19,341 bases of DNA from an uncultured Acetatifactor sp. (GCA_910585015.1 CAJUCT010000054.1:1-19341); one strand, 5' to 3'. Counted from the first letter of the stretch, positions 1 to 6,461 are shown. The notes: generated by a model from the sequence alone, not told the origin. A program made the numbers and translations.

Positions 1-2
1 AG

Positions 3-809
3 CTTGTGGTGCAGGCATTCGGCATCTGCTCCAAAGAGAGCAACGCCATGAAATCCGGCAATCCGCACAGCGGTTTTTATGAGGCACAGACCGCACGGAC
101 ACTTGACTGTAACTGTAATAATCCGTCCTCGAATCAGGGCGGCATCGCTGTAGTTGCGGTGCAGGGCTCCATGATCGGCAGGGAGGATAAGAACGGGCCG
201 CAGGGCAGCGGGGTGAATGAGGAGGTGTGTTTCAGCCTGACCGGGGCAGACCGCCATGCGGTGGCATACCCCACCTACTGCACGAGCAAGAATTCCTATT
301 TCATGCGGGCGGAAAAGGAACTGGCCAACACGCTGGTGGCTACGGATTATAAGGACCCGCCGGTAATAAATGATGTGCGGACGGCATCGGGCAAGGATGT
401 ATTTGGTACGATCTCCGCGAGCATGGGCTCCAAGCAGTGGCTCGGCAACCAGGAGGCGTTCAGCGGCGATTATCATATCGTAGAGCCGGACTATATCGTC
501 CGCAGGCTCACACCCACGGAATGCGCAAGATTACAGGGCTTCCCGGACTGGTGGTGTGACGGGCTGGGGACGGAGAATCCCACGGAGGAAGAAATGATAT
601 TCTGGCGTGAGGTGTTCGAAACCCACCGTAAGATCACGGGGACTTCCACAAAGTCGAAGTCCGACAGCCAGATAAGGAAATGGCTGAAAAAGCCCCATTC
701 CGATTCGGCGGAGTACCGTATGTGGGGGAACGGCTGCGCCCTGCCGAACGTATATTTCGTGCTTTGCGGCATTGTGTACTATGCACAGTTCCCGGATTTT
801 TTATTGTGA
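3..809 (+). CDS. C-terminal part of a cytosine-5 DNA methyltransferase (5' end outside window)
   Basis: The reading frame is open to the left edge, so the true start and the catalytic PCQ/ENV motifs lie upstream; 268 codons are visible. Near the 3' end is motif IX of C5-methyltransferases, RRLTPTECARLQGFP (about nt 501-545), and then motif X, GNGCALPNVYF (about nt 726-758), which in this family completes the AdoMet-binding fold. The preceding ~160 residues should hold the target-recognition domain. Known for the family: transfer of a methyl group from AdoMet to C5 of cytosine in a specific sequence. Inferred role: self-methylation of phage DNA against host restriction, since no cognate nuclease is visible. 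The last codons overlap the first copy of a repeated leader, so the C-terminal residues after 'GIVYYAQ' may have been replaced by repeat sequence. Family call is firm; sequence specificity is unknown. Confidence 0.92.
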   Translation, partial: LVVQAFGICSKESNAMKSGNPHSGFYEAQTARTLDCNCNNPSSNQGGIAVVAVQGSMIGREDKNGPQGSGVNEEVCFSLTGADRHAVAYPTYCTSKNSYFMRAEKELANTLVATDYKDPPVINDVRTASGKDVFGTISASMGSKQWLGNQEAFSGDYHIVEPDYIVRRLTPTECARLQGFPDWWCDGLGTENPTEEEMIFWREVFETHRKITGTSTKSKSDSQIRKWLKKPHSDSAEYRMWGNGCALPNVYFVLCGIVYYAQFPDFLL

Positions 810-878
810 CATTTATTCTGACATTTATGTTGCTTTTATCCCCATTCAGAGTGATTAATGTAATACCGAAAGGGAAAA
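781..878 (+). repeat. Repeated intergenic leader, copy A (divergent)
   Basis: This segment shares with the leaders at 3221-3330 and 3731-3840 the landmarks ATGCACAGTT at the 5' end, a TTGTSACATTTAT core, TTCAGAG, and ACCGAAAGGGAAAA just before the ribosome site of the next gene. It is about 98 bp long and clearly more diverged than the other two copies. It overlaps the last ~10 codons of the methyltransferase gene. The core TGACATTTA occurs twice (807-815 and 819-827), a local duplication absent from the other copies. The 9-bp helix proposed for copies B and C is not evident here. Confidence 0.6.
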
Positions 879-900
879 CACGAAAATGGAGGAAAAAAGG

Positions 901-1761
901 ATGAGGATTGAGACGAATGCAGCAAACAGGAAAGATGTGGTAAAGGCAGTCAGCGGGATTTTGGGAGAGCCTTCAAAGTACCTTGGGGTTCCGACCTGCG
1001 CCTACCAGATCGGGAACTGCACCATCGACAAAAAGGGTGCGGTGGTAACGGAGGATGAAAAAACGGCGGAGATGGTAACGGCAGGACTCACGGAGCAGGG
1101 CTTCCTCGGAGAACCACAGCCGGAGGCGGATGAAACAACGGTCAGCATCCCGGTGGAGGGCATGAGCGCGGAGGGGCTTAAGAACCTGGTATTCCTGACC
1201 CGCAGCAAACAGTACCTCATAAACCGCGCCTTTGCGGAAGATGTTTTCCGGGTTCCGACAGCATTGGTGGAGGAGCTGGGCAGCACGGAGATTCCCGATG
1301 CGGAAACCTTCCTGCAGACATTCCAAAACCATGCGGAAGGGTGCAGGGGCATCAGCTTTCAGGACGGGAAGATTACCTTCACCCTTCCCACGGCGGGTGA
1401 CCCCGGCATGATAAAGGCATTCACGCACCTTACGGCGGCGATGGTGCGGCAGGCAAAGGAGCAGAAACGCATCAGCCCCAAAGAGACCATCGAGGAAAAC
1501 GAGAAATACTACATGAGGATATGGCTCCTGCGCCTCGGCTTCGGCGGCAGGGATGGGAAAGAGGTGCGGGATCTCCTGATGAAAAAGCTGAAAGGGCATT
1601 CCGCTTTCCGCACCGAGGAAAACAAACAGAGGTGGCAGGAAGCCCGCCGGAACGAGCGGGAGGCGGCAAAGCAGCAGGAACAGGCACCCGCAGAGGAAAC
1701 GGCAGGAGAGCAGGGAACGGACATGGCAGAGGCGGTTGCGGATGCCATCCTGATTGGGTAG
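901..1761 (+). CDS. 'Virulence-related' family phage protein, function unknown
   Basis: The protein has 286 aa and begins MRIETNAANRKDVVKAV. I chose ATG 901 because GGAGG at 888-892 lies 8 nt upstream; the in-frame ATG at 886 would place that ribosome site inside the gene. From memory this matches a family found in many Firmicutes prophages and conjugative elements that databases label 'virulence-related protein'; I know of no demonstrated role in virulence. Visible features are a mixed alpha/beta N-terminal two thirds, a conserved-looking YYMRIWLLRLGFGGRDGKEV segment (about residues 203-222), a basic helix after it, and a Gln/Glu/Ala-rich C-terminal tail. It follows the methyltransferase and repeat copy A, so it heads the accessory cluster. 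No catalytic motif or membrane segment is visible. Family resemblance is moderate confidence; function is open. Confidence 0.8.
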   Translation: MRIETNAANRKDVVKAVSGILGEPSKYLGVPTCAYQIGNCTIDKKGAVVTEDEKTAEMVTAGLTEQGFLGEPQPEADETTVSIPVEGMSAEGLKNLVFLTRSKQYLINRAFAEDVFRVPTALVEELGSTEIPDAETFLQTFQNHAEGCRGISFQDGKITFTLPTAGDPGMIKAFTHLTAAMVRQAKEQKRISPKETIEENEKYYMRIWLLRLGFGGRDGKEVRDLLMKKLKGHSAFRTEENKQRWQEARRNEREAAKQQEQAPAEETAGEQGTDMAEAVADAILIG

Positions 1762-1802
1762 GTGAACCAGAGTTTTGACACAGAACAGTAAGAAACAGCA
1801 GG

Positions 1803-1831
1803 GGCGGGGAGGCGGCGCTTCCCTCCCTGCC
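1803..1831 (+). other. Strong GC-rich hairpin in the 95-bp gap before the DUF4314 gene
   Basis: Nucleotides 1803-1812 (GGCGGGGAGG) pair with 1822-1831 (CCTCCCTGCC) over ten base pairs including one G-U, with a nine-base loop. No T-run follows, so it is not a standard intrinsic terminator. It ends 11 nt before the AAGGAG ribosome site (1843-1848) of the next gene. It may protect or process the transcript, or set translation; this is inference. Confidence 0.5.
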
Positions 1832-1857
1832 GGAATCTACGGAAGGAGATATGCGGA

Positions 1858-2343
1858 ATGGGTATTTATATTAAAAAAGAGGAACTGGAAGCCCTGCGGG
1901 AAAAATACCCGCCGGGGTGCAGGGTGGAACTGGTAAAGATGGACGACCCCTTTAGGGAGATGCCGCCCGGACTGCAGGGCGTAGTGACGGGCATTGACGA
2001 TTCCGGCTCTGCCCATGTTGACTGGCAGAACGGGAGCAGCCTTGCAGTGATATTCGGGGAAGATTATGCGGTGAAAATCGGGGACGGGGAGGTGACCGTG
2101 GGGGAGCTGCTGCGGCGCTACGTTTCCCGCAGAAAAGAATTCCATTTCATGACGCCATCGGGGTATGTTGACCTTACGGCGCAGGATGCGGAAAAGATAC
2201 TGGCGGGGGAGATGAAACCCAAAGGACATCCGGGGAACCCGGAATATGCCGTGGAGATGGAGGTTCAGGAACTGCTGGGGTTCCGGTGCAAAGAGGCGGA
2301 TGTCCGTGACAGACGGGGATGCGTGAGCGCCCTTGTGTACTGA
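1858..2343 (+). CDS. DUF4314-domain protein
   Basis: The protein has 161 aa. ATG 1858 has AAGGAG at 1843-1848, 9 nt upstream. Residues ~9-74 match the DUF4314 pattern: a KYPPGCRVELVKMDD stretch, then a G-x-GVVTGIDDSG turn and a HVDWQNGSSLAVI strand, which looks like a small SH3-like beta barrel of the kind that binds protein or nucleic acid. DUF4314 proteins are frequent in Firmicutes phages and integrative elements and have no proven function that I know of. The C-terminal part (residues ~95-140) contains a second motif, FMTPSGYVDLTAQDAEKIL followed by a HPGNPEYAVEMEVQELL segment, which I take as a separate short domain that I cannot name. The gene sits in the accessory cluster, probably co-transcribed with its neighbours. 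Confidence 0.82.
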   Translation: MGIYIKKEELEALREKYPPGCRVELVKMDDPFREMPPGLQGVVTGIDDSGSAHVDWQNGSSLAVIFGEDYAVKIGDGEVTVGELLRRYVSRRKEFHFMTPSGYVDLTAQDAEKILAGEMKPKGHPGNPEYAVEMEVQELLGFRCKEADVRDRRGCVSALVY

Positions 2344-2357
2344 TGGGGAGGGTACGG

Positions 2358-2591
2358 ATGAACTACGCTGAAAAGATGGAGCGGGAGAACCGCCTGAAAA
2401 CAAACCTTGCGGAATGGATGCTCCGGCACGGGGAAGTCCTTTCCGGGCGGAGCAGGAGCAACGGATATGTGGGGTTATGGATGGCGGAGGTCCTCTGGCG
2501 GGGAAGTGGGTGGCGGATCACGGCGGTGGACGGCATGGTCTGCCGGATAGAAAAAGCAGACAGGAGGGCGCGGCATGAGGATTGTATATGA
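2358..2591 (+). CDS. Small basic hypothetical protein
   Basis: The protein has 77 aa and begins MNYAEKMERENRLKTNLAEW. I chose ATG 2358 because GGGGAGGG (2345-2352) lies 5-6 nt upstream; earlier in-frame ATGs at 2319 and 2343 overlap the preceding gene or the ribosome site itself. The N-terminal 30 residues look helical and charged, and the middle is Gly/Trp-rich (GLWMAEVLWRGSGWRI). It is rich in Arg and Trp, without a membrane segment or cysteine cluster. The stop overlaps the start of the next gene by 17 nt, which points to translational coupling. I do not recognise the family. A small nucleic-acid-binding or host-interaction protein would fit the context, but nothing in the sequence proves this. 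Confidence 0.65.
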   Translation: MNYAEKMERENRLKTNLAEWMLRHGEVLSGRSRSNGYVGLWMAEVLWRGSGWRITAVDGMVCRIEKADRRARHEDCI

Positions 2592-2964
2592 CGACACAAT
2601 GCAGGAGACGATGGCGGCGGCAGTCGGGGAGTTCATGGATGCCCTCAACGTGGAAGAAATAGTACGCTATGAATGGGGAACGGACAGGGTGCAGATGCAC
2701 CTGCTGAAAAAGAAGCTCGGCGCTTATCTGGAATATTACAGGATGGGCATCGGGAACACTGTCACCCATGCATATGGTATCGGCAATAACTGCCAGTACC
2801 CGGTCTATTACCACCCGGAAGGAGTGGATGAGATACAGCAGTGCGGATACATCAACATCAACTCTGGAATGTACGGCGAGGGATTCGTGAGCTGTGAGGA
2901 TTATAACGGAAACCGTGTCGGGGCAGCTTATGAGGTCAGGACACGCGGTGTGGTCAGAAAATAA
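2575..2964 (+). CDS. Hypothetical protein of the accessory cluster
   Basis: The protein has 129 aa. ATG 2575 overlaps the preceding gene by 17 nt and has AGGAGG at about 2561-2566. The N-terminal ~40 residues are acidic and helical (QETMAAAVGEFMDALNVEEI). The middle half is unusually rich in Gly, Asn and Tyr (YGIGNNCQYPVYYHPEGVDE, then a GYININSGMYGEGFVSCEDY stretch), resembling a compact beta-rich domain. No signal peptide, membrane helix or recognisable catalytic motif is present. It ends 30 nt before the next predicted start, with no room for a promoter between them. I do not recognise the family; its length and clean ribosome site argue that it is a real gene. Confidence 0.7.
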   Translation: MRIVYDDTMQETMAAAVGEFMDALNVEEIVRYEWGTDRVQMHLLKKKLGAYLEYYRMGIGNTVTHAYGIGNNCQYPVYYHPEGVDEIQQCGYININSGMYGEGFVSCEDYNGNRVGAAYEVRTRGVVRK

Positions 2965-2994
2965 ATGCAGGGTAATAATTACGGAAGGGGGCGG

Positions 2995-3219
2995 ATGGAT
3001 ATGGCAATGCAGGAAAGGATGCCGGGGAATGCACACCAGAAGCGGAACTGCTGGCAGAGGGGCAATGGCTCCTACAGCATGAGGGGCGAGCTGCGCCACG
3101 GTATTTCCCTGAACAAGAAGTACCTGAACCGGAAGGTCCGGCACAGCAGTAAGCAGGCTTTGAAACACGGCGAATACAGGCATATCTGCAAGACCTTACA
3201 TATGGTGGATTTCTCATAA
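2995..3219 (+). CDS. Small very basic hypothetical protein
   Basis: The protein has 74 aa and begins MDMAMQERMPGNAHQKRNCW. I chose ATG 2995 because GGAAGGGGG (2982-2990) lies just upstream; the ATG at 2965, directly after the preceding stop, has no ribosome site of its own. The C-terminal half is strongly basic (LNKKYLNRKVRHSSKQALKH), consistent with a nucleic-acid-binding helix. The single Cys residues do not form a zinc motif. Its stop (3217-3219) abuts leader repeat copy B. I do not recognise the family; coding status rests on ribosome site, tight packing and amino-acid composition. Confidence 0.6.
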   Translation: MDMAMQERMPGNAHQKRNCWQRGNGSYSMRGELRHGISLNKKYLNRKVRHSSKQALKHGEYRHICKTLHMVDFS

Positions 3220-3220
3220 A

Positions 3221-3330
3221 CCGCCATAAGATGCACAGTTATTCACCCATATCTTTGTCACATTTATGGCGCAGATATGAGTGGATAATCTCTGCTTTCA
3301 GAGGTAACATGTGTACTGCCGAAAGGGAAA
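3221..3330 (+). repeat. Repeated intergenic leader, copy B
   Basis: This 110-bp segment aligns without gaps to 3731-3840 with 88 of 110 identical positions by my count. Two blocks are perfectly conserved: ATCTTTGTCACATTTATG (3251-3268) and a 21-base block at 3297-3317 containing CAGAGGTAACATGTG. GTTATTCAC (3238-3246) can pair with GTGGATAAT (3281-3289) over nine positions, and inside it CATATCT (3248-3254) pairs with AGATATG (3273-3279). A small 5-bp hairpin CTCTG/CAGAG follows at 3290-3303. The copy lies directly before the gene at 3357. It contains a conserved -10-like GATAAT (3284-3289) but no convincing -35, so it could be a structured leader, an activator-dependent promoter, or both. Confidence 0.8.
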
Positions 3331-3356
3331 ATACGAAAAAACGGAGGGCACACACC

Positions 3357-3725
3357 ATGAAAAAAATTGAACTTTTTGAGAGGGCCATTGCGGAGCAGGC
3401 AGGAAGCCTTAAGGAGTGGGGGATCAACGCCACATTGTTCTGGGCGTACCGGAACAGCATCACGGCGGGCAATGACAGCATTGATTTTGGCGAGACCATC
3501 TGGGACAGGGATATCCCGGAGATCACAAGGACGCTTAAGGAGAACGGCATCAGCGGATTCACCATCAGCAGCACCTTTTCGAGCCTGATCCCGACCCTTG
3601 CGGAATTTGAAAAGCACGGCTTCCGGATGGCGGGGCTTACCGAGGTAAAGGCAAACTACACAGACTGGCAGACAATGGAACGGGCGGTAATCCCGGCGAT
3701 CAGGATGGAGGCGGATGAGGCATAA
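3357..3725 (+). CDS. Conserved small phage/mobile-element protein, function unknown
   Basis: The protein has 122 aa and starts MKKIELFERAIAEQAGSLKE. ATG 3357 has GGAGG at 3343-3347, 9 nt upstream. Longer in-frame starts run back through repeat copy B and are rejected. The sequence reads as an alpha/beta domain: an N-terminal helix, then LFWAYRNS, an IDFGETIWDRDIPEITRTL segment, the strand FTISSTFSSLIPTLAEFEKH, and a C-terminal TDWQTMERAVIPAI. From memory, close relatives are widespread in Clostridia prophages and integrative elements as a hypothetical family; I know of no experimental function. No membrane segment or catalytic signature is evident. Its expression is likely governed by the leader repeat in front of it. 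Confidence 0.78.
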   Translation: MKKIELFERAIAEQAGSLKEWGINATLFWAYRNSITAGNDSIDFGETIWDRDIPEITRTLKENGISGFTISSTFSSLIPTLAEFEKHGFRMAGLTEVKANYTDWQTMERAVIPAIRMEADEA

Positions 3726-3730
3726 GCCCT

Positions 3731-3840
3731 CCGCCATAATGTACACAATTATCTGCGGTTATCTTTGTCACATTTATGCCTCCGAATTGAGTGGATAATA
3801 CCCGCGTTCAGAGGTAACATGTGTACTACCAAAAGGAAAA
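3731..3840 (+). repeat. Repeated intergenic leader, copy C
   Basis: This is the gap-free 110-bp partner of 3221-3330, about 80% identical. The nine-pair helix is kept here as AATTATCTGC-type sequence 3748-3756 with GTGGATAAT (3791-3799); four paired positions differ from copy B yet still pair, counting G-U. An outer helix is also possible between GTACACA (3741-3747) and TGTGTAC (3820-3826); copy B retains six of its seven pairs, one as G-U. CCTCCG (3779-3784), between the helix arms, is complementary to the downstream ribosome site CGGAGG (3841-3846). It precedes the gene at 3857. Confidence 0.8.
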
Positions 3841-3856
3841 CGGAGGAAAAAAGCAA

Positions 3857-4138
3857 ATGAAAAAACATGAGATCAACTTTTTACAGACCACCACAATCGA
3901 ACACCTGCAGGACAAAATCCCCTGCTGCTACGGCGGCGCGCTTACCTTCGGGGAAAAGACGCTGGTGACGCTGGTGAACTGGAGAGGGCAGTACGAGGCG
4001 GCCATTTACGAGTTCATCGAGACGCCGGAGGAAACGGGGCTTGGGGAAATCGAATGCAGGCTGAACCTTGTGGAGATCGCGGATGAAACTTTTAAGGACG
4101 GCGGCCACGCAATGCAGTGGGCGCTCAGCAGGGCATAA
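3857..4138 (+). CDS. Hypothetical protein behind leader copy C
   Basis: The protein has 93 aa, starting MKKHEINFLQTTTIEHLQDK. ATG 3857 has CGGAGG at 3841-3846, 10 nt upstream; the in-frame ATG at 3821 lies within the repeat. The predicted fold is a short N-terminal helix, then beta strands (ALTFGEKTLVTLVNWRGQYE, AAIYEFIET), and a C-terminal helix ending AMQWALSRA. It is acidic, has two adjacent cysteines (IPCCYGG), and shows no membrane segment. I do not recognise the family. It ends 14 nt before the next start and is probably co-transcribed with it. Confidence 0.7.
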   Translation: MKKHEINFLQTTTIEHLQDKIPCCYGGALTFGEKTLVTLVNWRGQYEAAIYEFIETPEETGLGEIECRLNLVEIADETFKDGGHAMQWALSRA

Positions 4139-4152
4139 GGAGGGAAAGTACG

Positions 4153-4338
4153 ATGAAGGAAATTTACAACGGATATGAACTGAGTACGGCATGGGATGAT
4201 GAGGCGCTTGGGTTTGGATTCAGCGTCCATGACAAAAACGGCGCGGAGGTTTCCCGCAGCGTTGACCCATATTTTTATGAGGAGAACGCACTGACAGCGG
4301 CGAGGGCTGCGGCAGACGCACTTCCGGCACAGGAATAA
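4153..4338 (+). CDS. Small acidic hypothetical protein
   Basis: The protein has 61 aa, starting MKEIYNGYELSTAWDDEALG. ATG 4153 has AGGAGGG (4138-4144) overlapping the end of the preceding gene; the in-frame ATG at 4117 lies inside that gene and is rejected. The first half alternates hydrophobic and polar residues like a beta hairpin (FGFSVHDKNGAEVSRSV), and the second half is a helix rich in Ala (ENALTAARAAADAL). It is the last gene before the packaging module and is followed at once by a strong hairpin. No family recognised. Confidence 0.68.
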   Translation: MKEIYNGYELSTAWDDEALGFGFSVHDKNGAEVSRSVDPYFYEENALTAARAAADALPAQE

Positions 4339-4352
4339 ATGATAAATACATA

Positions 4353-4392
4353 GCAGCGGAAAGGGGCTTCTTTCGGAGCCCTTTTCTGCTGC
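4353..4392 (+). terminator. Long hairpin between accessory block and terminase genes
   Basis: GCAGCGGAAAGGGGCTT (4353-4369) folds against the downstream arm ending CCCTTTTCTGCTGC (to 4392), giving roughly 16 pairs with two mismatches and a short T/C/G loop. A weak U-tract (CAAATTT) follows, so termination may be partial. It probably separates early/accessory from late transcription. A cos-related role cannot be excluded because it lies directly upstream of the small terminase gene, but no cohesive-end evidence is visible. Confidence 0.55.
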
Positions 4393-4420
4393 GCAAATTT
4401 AAGGGAAGGAGGCGGCAAAA

Positions 4421-4897
4421 GTGCAGAGCGGAAGGAAGCCGAAGCCCACGGCGGTAAAGGCGCTGGAGGGCAACCCCGGCAAGCGCAGCCTGAACACGGG
4501 CGAGCCGAAGCCGGAAAAGAAAGCGCCCCGCTGTCCGGCATGGCTGGAGGGCGAGGCGAAGAAAGAGTGGAAGCGGATGGCGGGGCAGATGGAGAAGCTG
4601 GGCATCCTCACGGAAATAGACATGGCGGCATTCGCCGGATACTGCCAGGCGTATGCGCGCTGGAAGGAAGCCGAGGAATTCATCACCCAGCACGGCACCA
4701 TCGTAAAGACGCCCTCCGGCTACTGGCAGCAGGTCCCGCAGGTGTCCATCGCACAGACCTACCTTAAGATCATGAACCGTTTCTGCGAGCAGTTCGGCCT
4801 TACCCCTTCCTCCCGGAGCCGCATCGTGGCGGAAGGCGGCGAGGACAAAGAGAGCGACACGATGGAGCTTTTGCTCTTTAAGGGAGGCGGGGGATAG
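4421..4897 (+). CDS. terS: Phage terminase small subunit, P27 family
   Basis: The protein has 158 aa and starts at GTG 4421, with AAGGAGG at 4405-4411, 9 nt upstream. The N-terminus has the P27-family (Terminase_4) hallmark GRKPKPTAVKALEGNPGKR, then a PRCPAWLEGEAKKEWKRM segment and a helical body (LGILTEIDMAAFAGYCQAYA), as in P27-like small terminases of about 150-160 aa. Known role: it binds phage packaging-start DNA and recruits the large subunit. The stop TAG overlaps the GTG start of the large subunit by one base, indicating translational coupling. No HNH endonuclease gene, a frequent companion of this family in cos phages, lies beside it in the window. Confidence 0.95.
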   Translation: MQSGRKPKPTAVKALEGNPGKRSLNTGEPKPEKKAPRCPAWLEGEAKKEWKRMAGQMEKLGILTEIDMAAFAGYCQAYARWKEAEEFITQHGTIVKTPSGYWQQVPQVSIAQTYLKIMNRFCEQFGLTPSSRSRIVAEGGEDKESDTMELLLFKGGGG

Positions 4898-6447
4898 TGT
4901 TTGACGAGGAAAAGGCAAAGCGTACCGTAGATTTCATCAACTGCCTGAAACATACCAAGGGGAAATGGCGGGGGCAGCCCTTTGACCTGCTCCCGTGGCA
5001 GGAGGCGATCATCCGGGATGTGTTCGGCACGGTGAAGGAGAACGGTTACCGGCAGTACAACACTGCCTATGTGGAGATTCCCAAAAAGAACGGGAAATCG
5101 GAGCTGGCGGCGGGCGTGGCGTTATATATGACCTGCGGCGATAATGAGTGGGGCGCGGAGGTCTACGGCTGTGCCTCTGACCGCCAGCAGGCATCTATTG
5201 TTTTTGACGTGGCGGTGGATATGGTGGAGCAGTGCCCGGCACTGAAAAAGAGGATAAAACCCGTTATGTCAGTAAAGCGGCTGGTGTATAAGCCAACGAA
5301 CAGCTTTTATCAAGTGCTTTCCGCGGAAGCCTATACCAAGCATGGGCTGAACGTCCACGCAGTCATTTTTGATGAACTGCACAGCCAGCCGAACCGGGAA
5401 CTGTTCGATGTCATGACCAAAGGCTCCGGCGATGCGAGGACGCAGCCGTTATTCTTTTTAATAACTACAGCCGGAACAGACCGCCATTCCGTCTGTTTCG
5501 AGCAGCACCAGAAGGCGGAGGACATCCTGCAGGGCAGGAAGATAGACCCCACCTTCTATCCCGTTATCTACGGCGCATCCGATGATGCGGACTGGTCATC
5601 AGAGGATGTGTGGAGGAAAGCGAACCCTTCGCTTGGGCATACCATTGACATTGAAAAAGTGCGGAATGCGTATCTGAGCGCAAAGGACAATCCGGCAGAG
5701 GAAAATATATTCCGGCAGCTCCGTCTGAACCAGTGGGTGAAGCAGTCCACAAGGTGGATGCAGATGGAGAAATGGGATGCCTGCGCTTTCCCCGTGGACG
5801 AGCGGGAAGTGCTGGGGCGGGAATGTTACGGCGGTCTTGACCTGTCAAGCTCCATTGACATCACCGCTTTTGTTTTGGTATTCCCTCCGAGAAATGATAC
5901 GGAAAAATATATCTTGCTTCCGTACTTCTGGATACCGGAAGAAAATATGCGCCTGCGTGTGCGGCGTGACCATGTGCCATATGATGTGTGGGAAAAGCAG
6001 GGATTTTTGCAGACCACGGAAGGGAATGTGATCCACTACGGCTTTATTGAGAATTTCATTGATGACCTCGGCAGGAAGTTCCATATCAAAGAGATTGCAT
6101 TCGACAGGTGGGGCGCAGTGCAGATGGTGCAGAACTTAGAGGGGCTTGGCTTTACCGTGGTTCCCTTCGGGCAGGGCTTTAAGGATATGTCGCCGCCCAC
6201 CAAGCGGCTGATGGAGCTGGTGCTGGAGAAGAACATCGCCCACGGCGGGCATCCCGTCCTGCGGTGGATGATGGATAACATTTTCGTCCGTACCGACCCG
6301 GCAGGGAACATCAAGCCGGACAAGGAGAAATCCACGGAGAAGATTGACGGCGCTGTGGCCACGATCATGGGGCTTGACCGTGCGATACGGAACGGAGGCA
6401 ACAGCACGGGCAGCGTGTATGACGAGAGGGGGATTTTGTCCTTTTAG
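4897..6447 (+). CDS. terL: Phage terminase large subunit (HK97-like ATPase/nuclease)
   Basis: The protein has 516 aa and starts at GTG 4897, with GGGAGG at 4882-4887; an in-frame TAA at 4879-4881 excludes a longer form. The N-terminal ATPase shows a Walker A-like loop IPKKNGKS (61-68) and a Walker B strand HAVIFDE (154-160), followed by the TTAGTD coupling-type motif (190-195). The C-terminal nuclease carries the expected acidic residues: D315 in YGGLDLS, D403 in AFDRWG and D484 in KIDGAVA. Known role: it cleaves concatemeric DNA and powers its translocation through the portal. Compared with HK97-type relatives that I remember at ~550-570 aa, the N-terminus is short by roughly 40 residues. 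The protein begins at FDEEKAKRTVDFINCLKHTK, which is normally internal, yet the motor motifs are all present, so it should be functional. Confidence 0.96.
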   Translation: MFDEEKAKRTVDFINCLKHTKGKWRGQPFDLLPWQEAIIRDVFGTVKENGYRQYNTAYVEIPKKNGKSELAAGVALYMTCGDNEWGAEVYGCASDRQQASIVFDVAVDMVEQCPALKKRIKPVMSVKRLVYKPTNSFYQVLSAEAYTKHGLNVHAVIFDELHSQPNRELFDVMTKGSGDARTQPLFFLITTAGTDRHSVCFEQHQKAEDILQGRKIDPTFYPVIYGASDDADWSSEDVWRKANPSLGHTIDIEKVRNAYLSAKDNPAEENIFRQLRLNQWVKQSTRWMQMEKWDACAFPVDEREVLGRECYGGLDLSSSIDITAFVLVFPPRNDTEKYILLPYFWIPEENMRLRVRRDHVPYDVWEKQGFLQTTEGNVIHYGFIENFIDDLGRKFHIKEIAFDRWGAVQMVQNLEGLGFTVVPFGQGFKDMSPPTKRLMELVLEKNIAHGGHPVLRWMMDNIFVRTDPAGNIKPDKEKSTEKIDGAVATIMGLDRAIRNGGNSTGSVYDERGILSF

Positions 6448-6461
6448 GATGGTAGATTTTA

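Noticed and set aside
680..904. Plus-strand 74-codon frame with a hydrophobic segment (FFIVTFILTFMLLL)
   Set aside because: It overlaps the methyltransferase motif X and then reads through leader copy A into the ribosome site of the next gene. The hydrophobic run is the translated T-rich repeat, and it has no ribosome site.
1775..1803. Perfect TTGACA (1775-1780) upstream of the DUF4314 gene
   Set aside because: No -10-like hexamer occurs 15-19 nt downstream (the sequence there is GC/A-rich), so it is not called a promoter.
3221..3357. Hammerhead-type ribozyme, suggested by CCGAAAGG near the leader 3' end
   Set aside because: The CUGANGA core and the required stems are absent. In copy C the GAAA is AAAA, leaving only a possible short CC/GG tetraloop hairpin.
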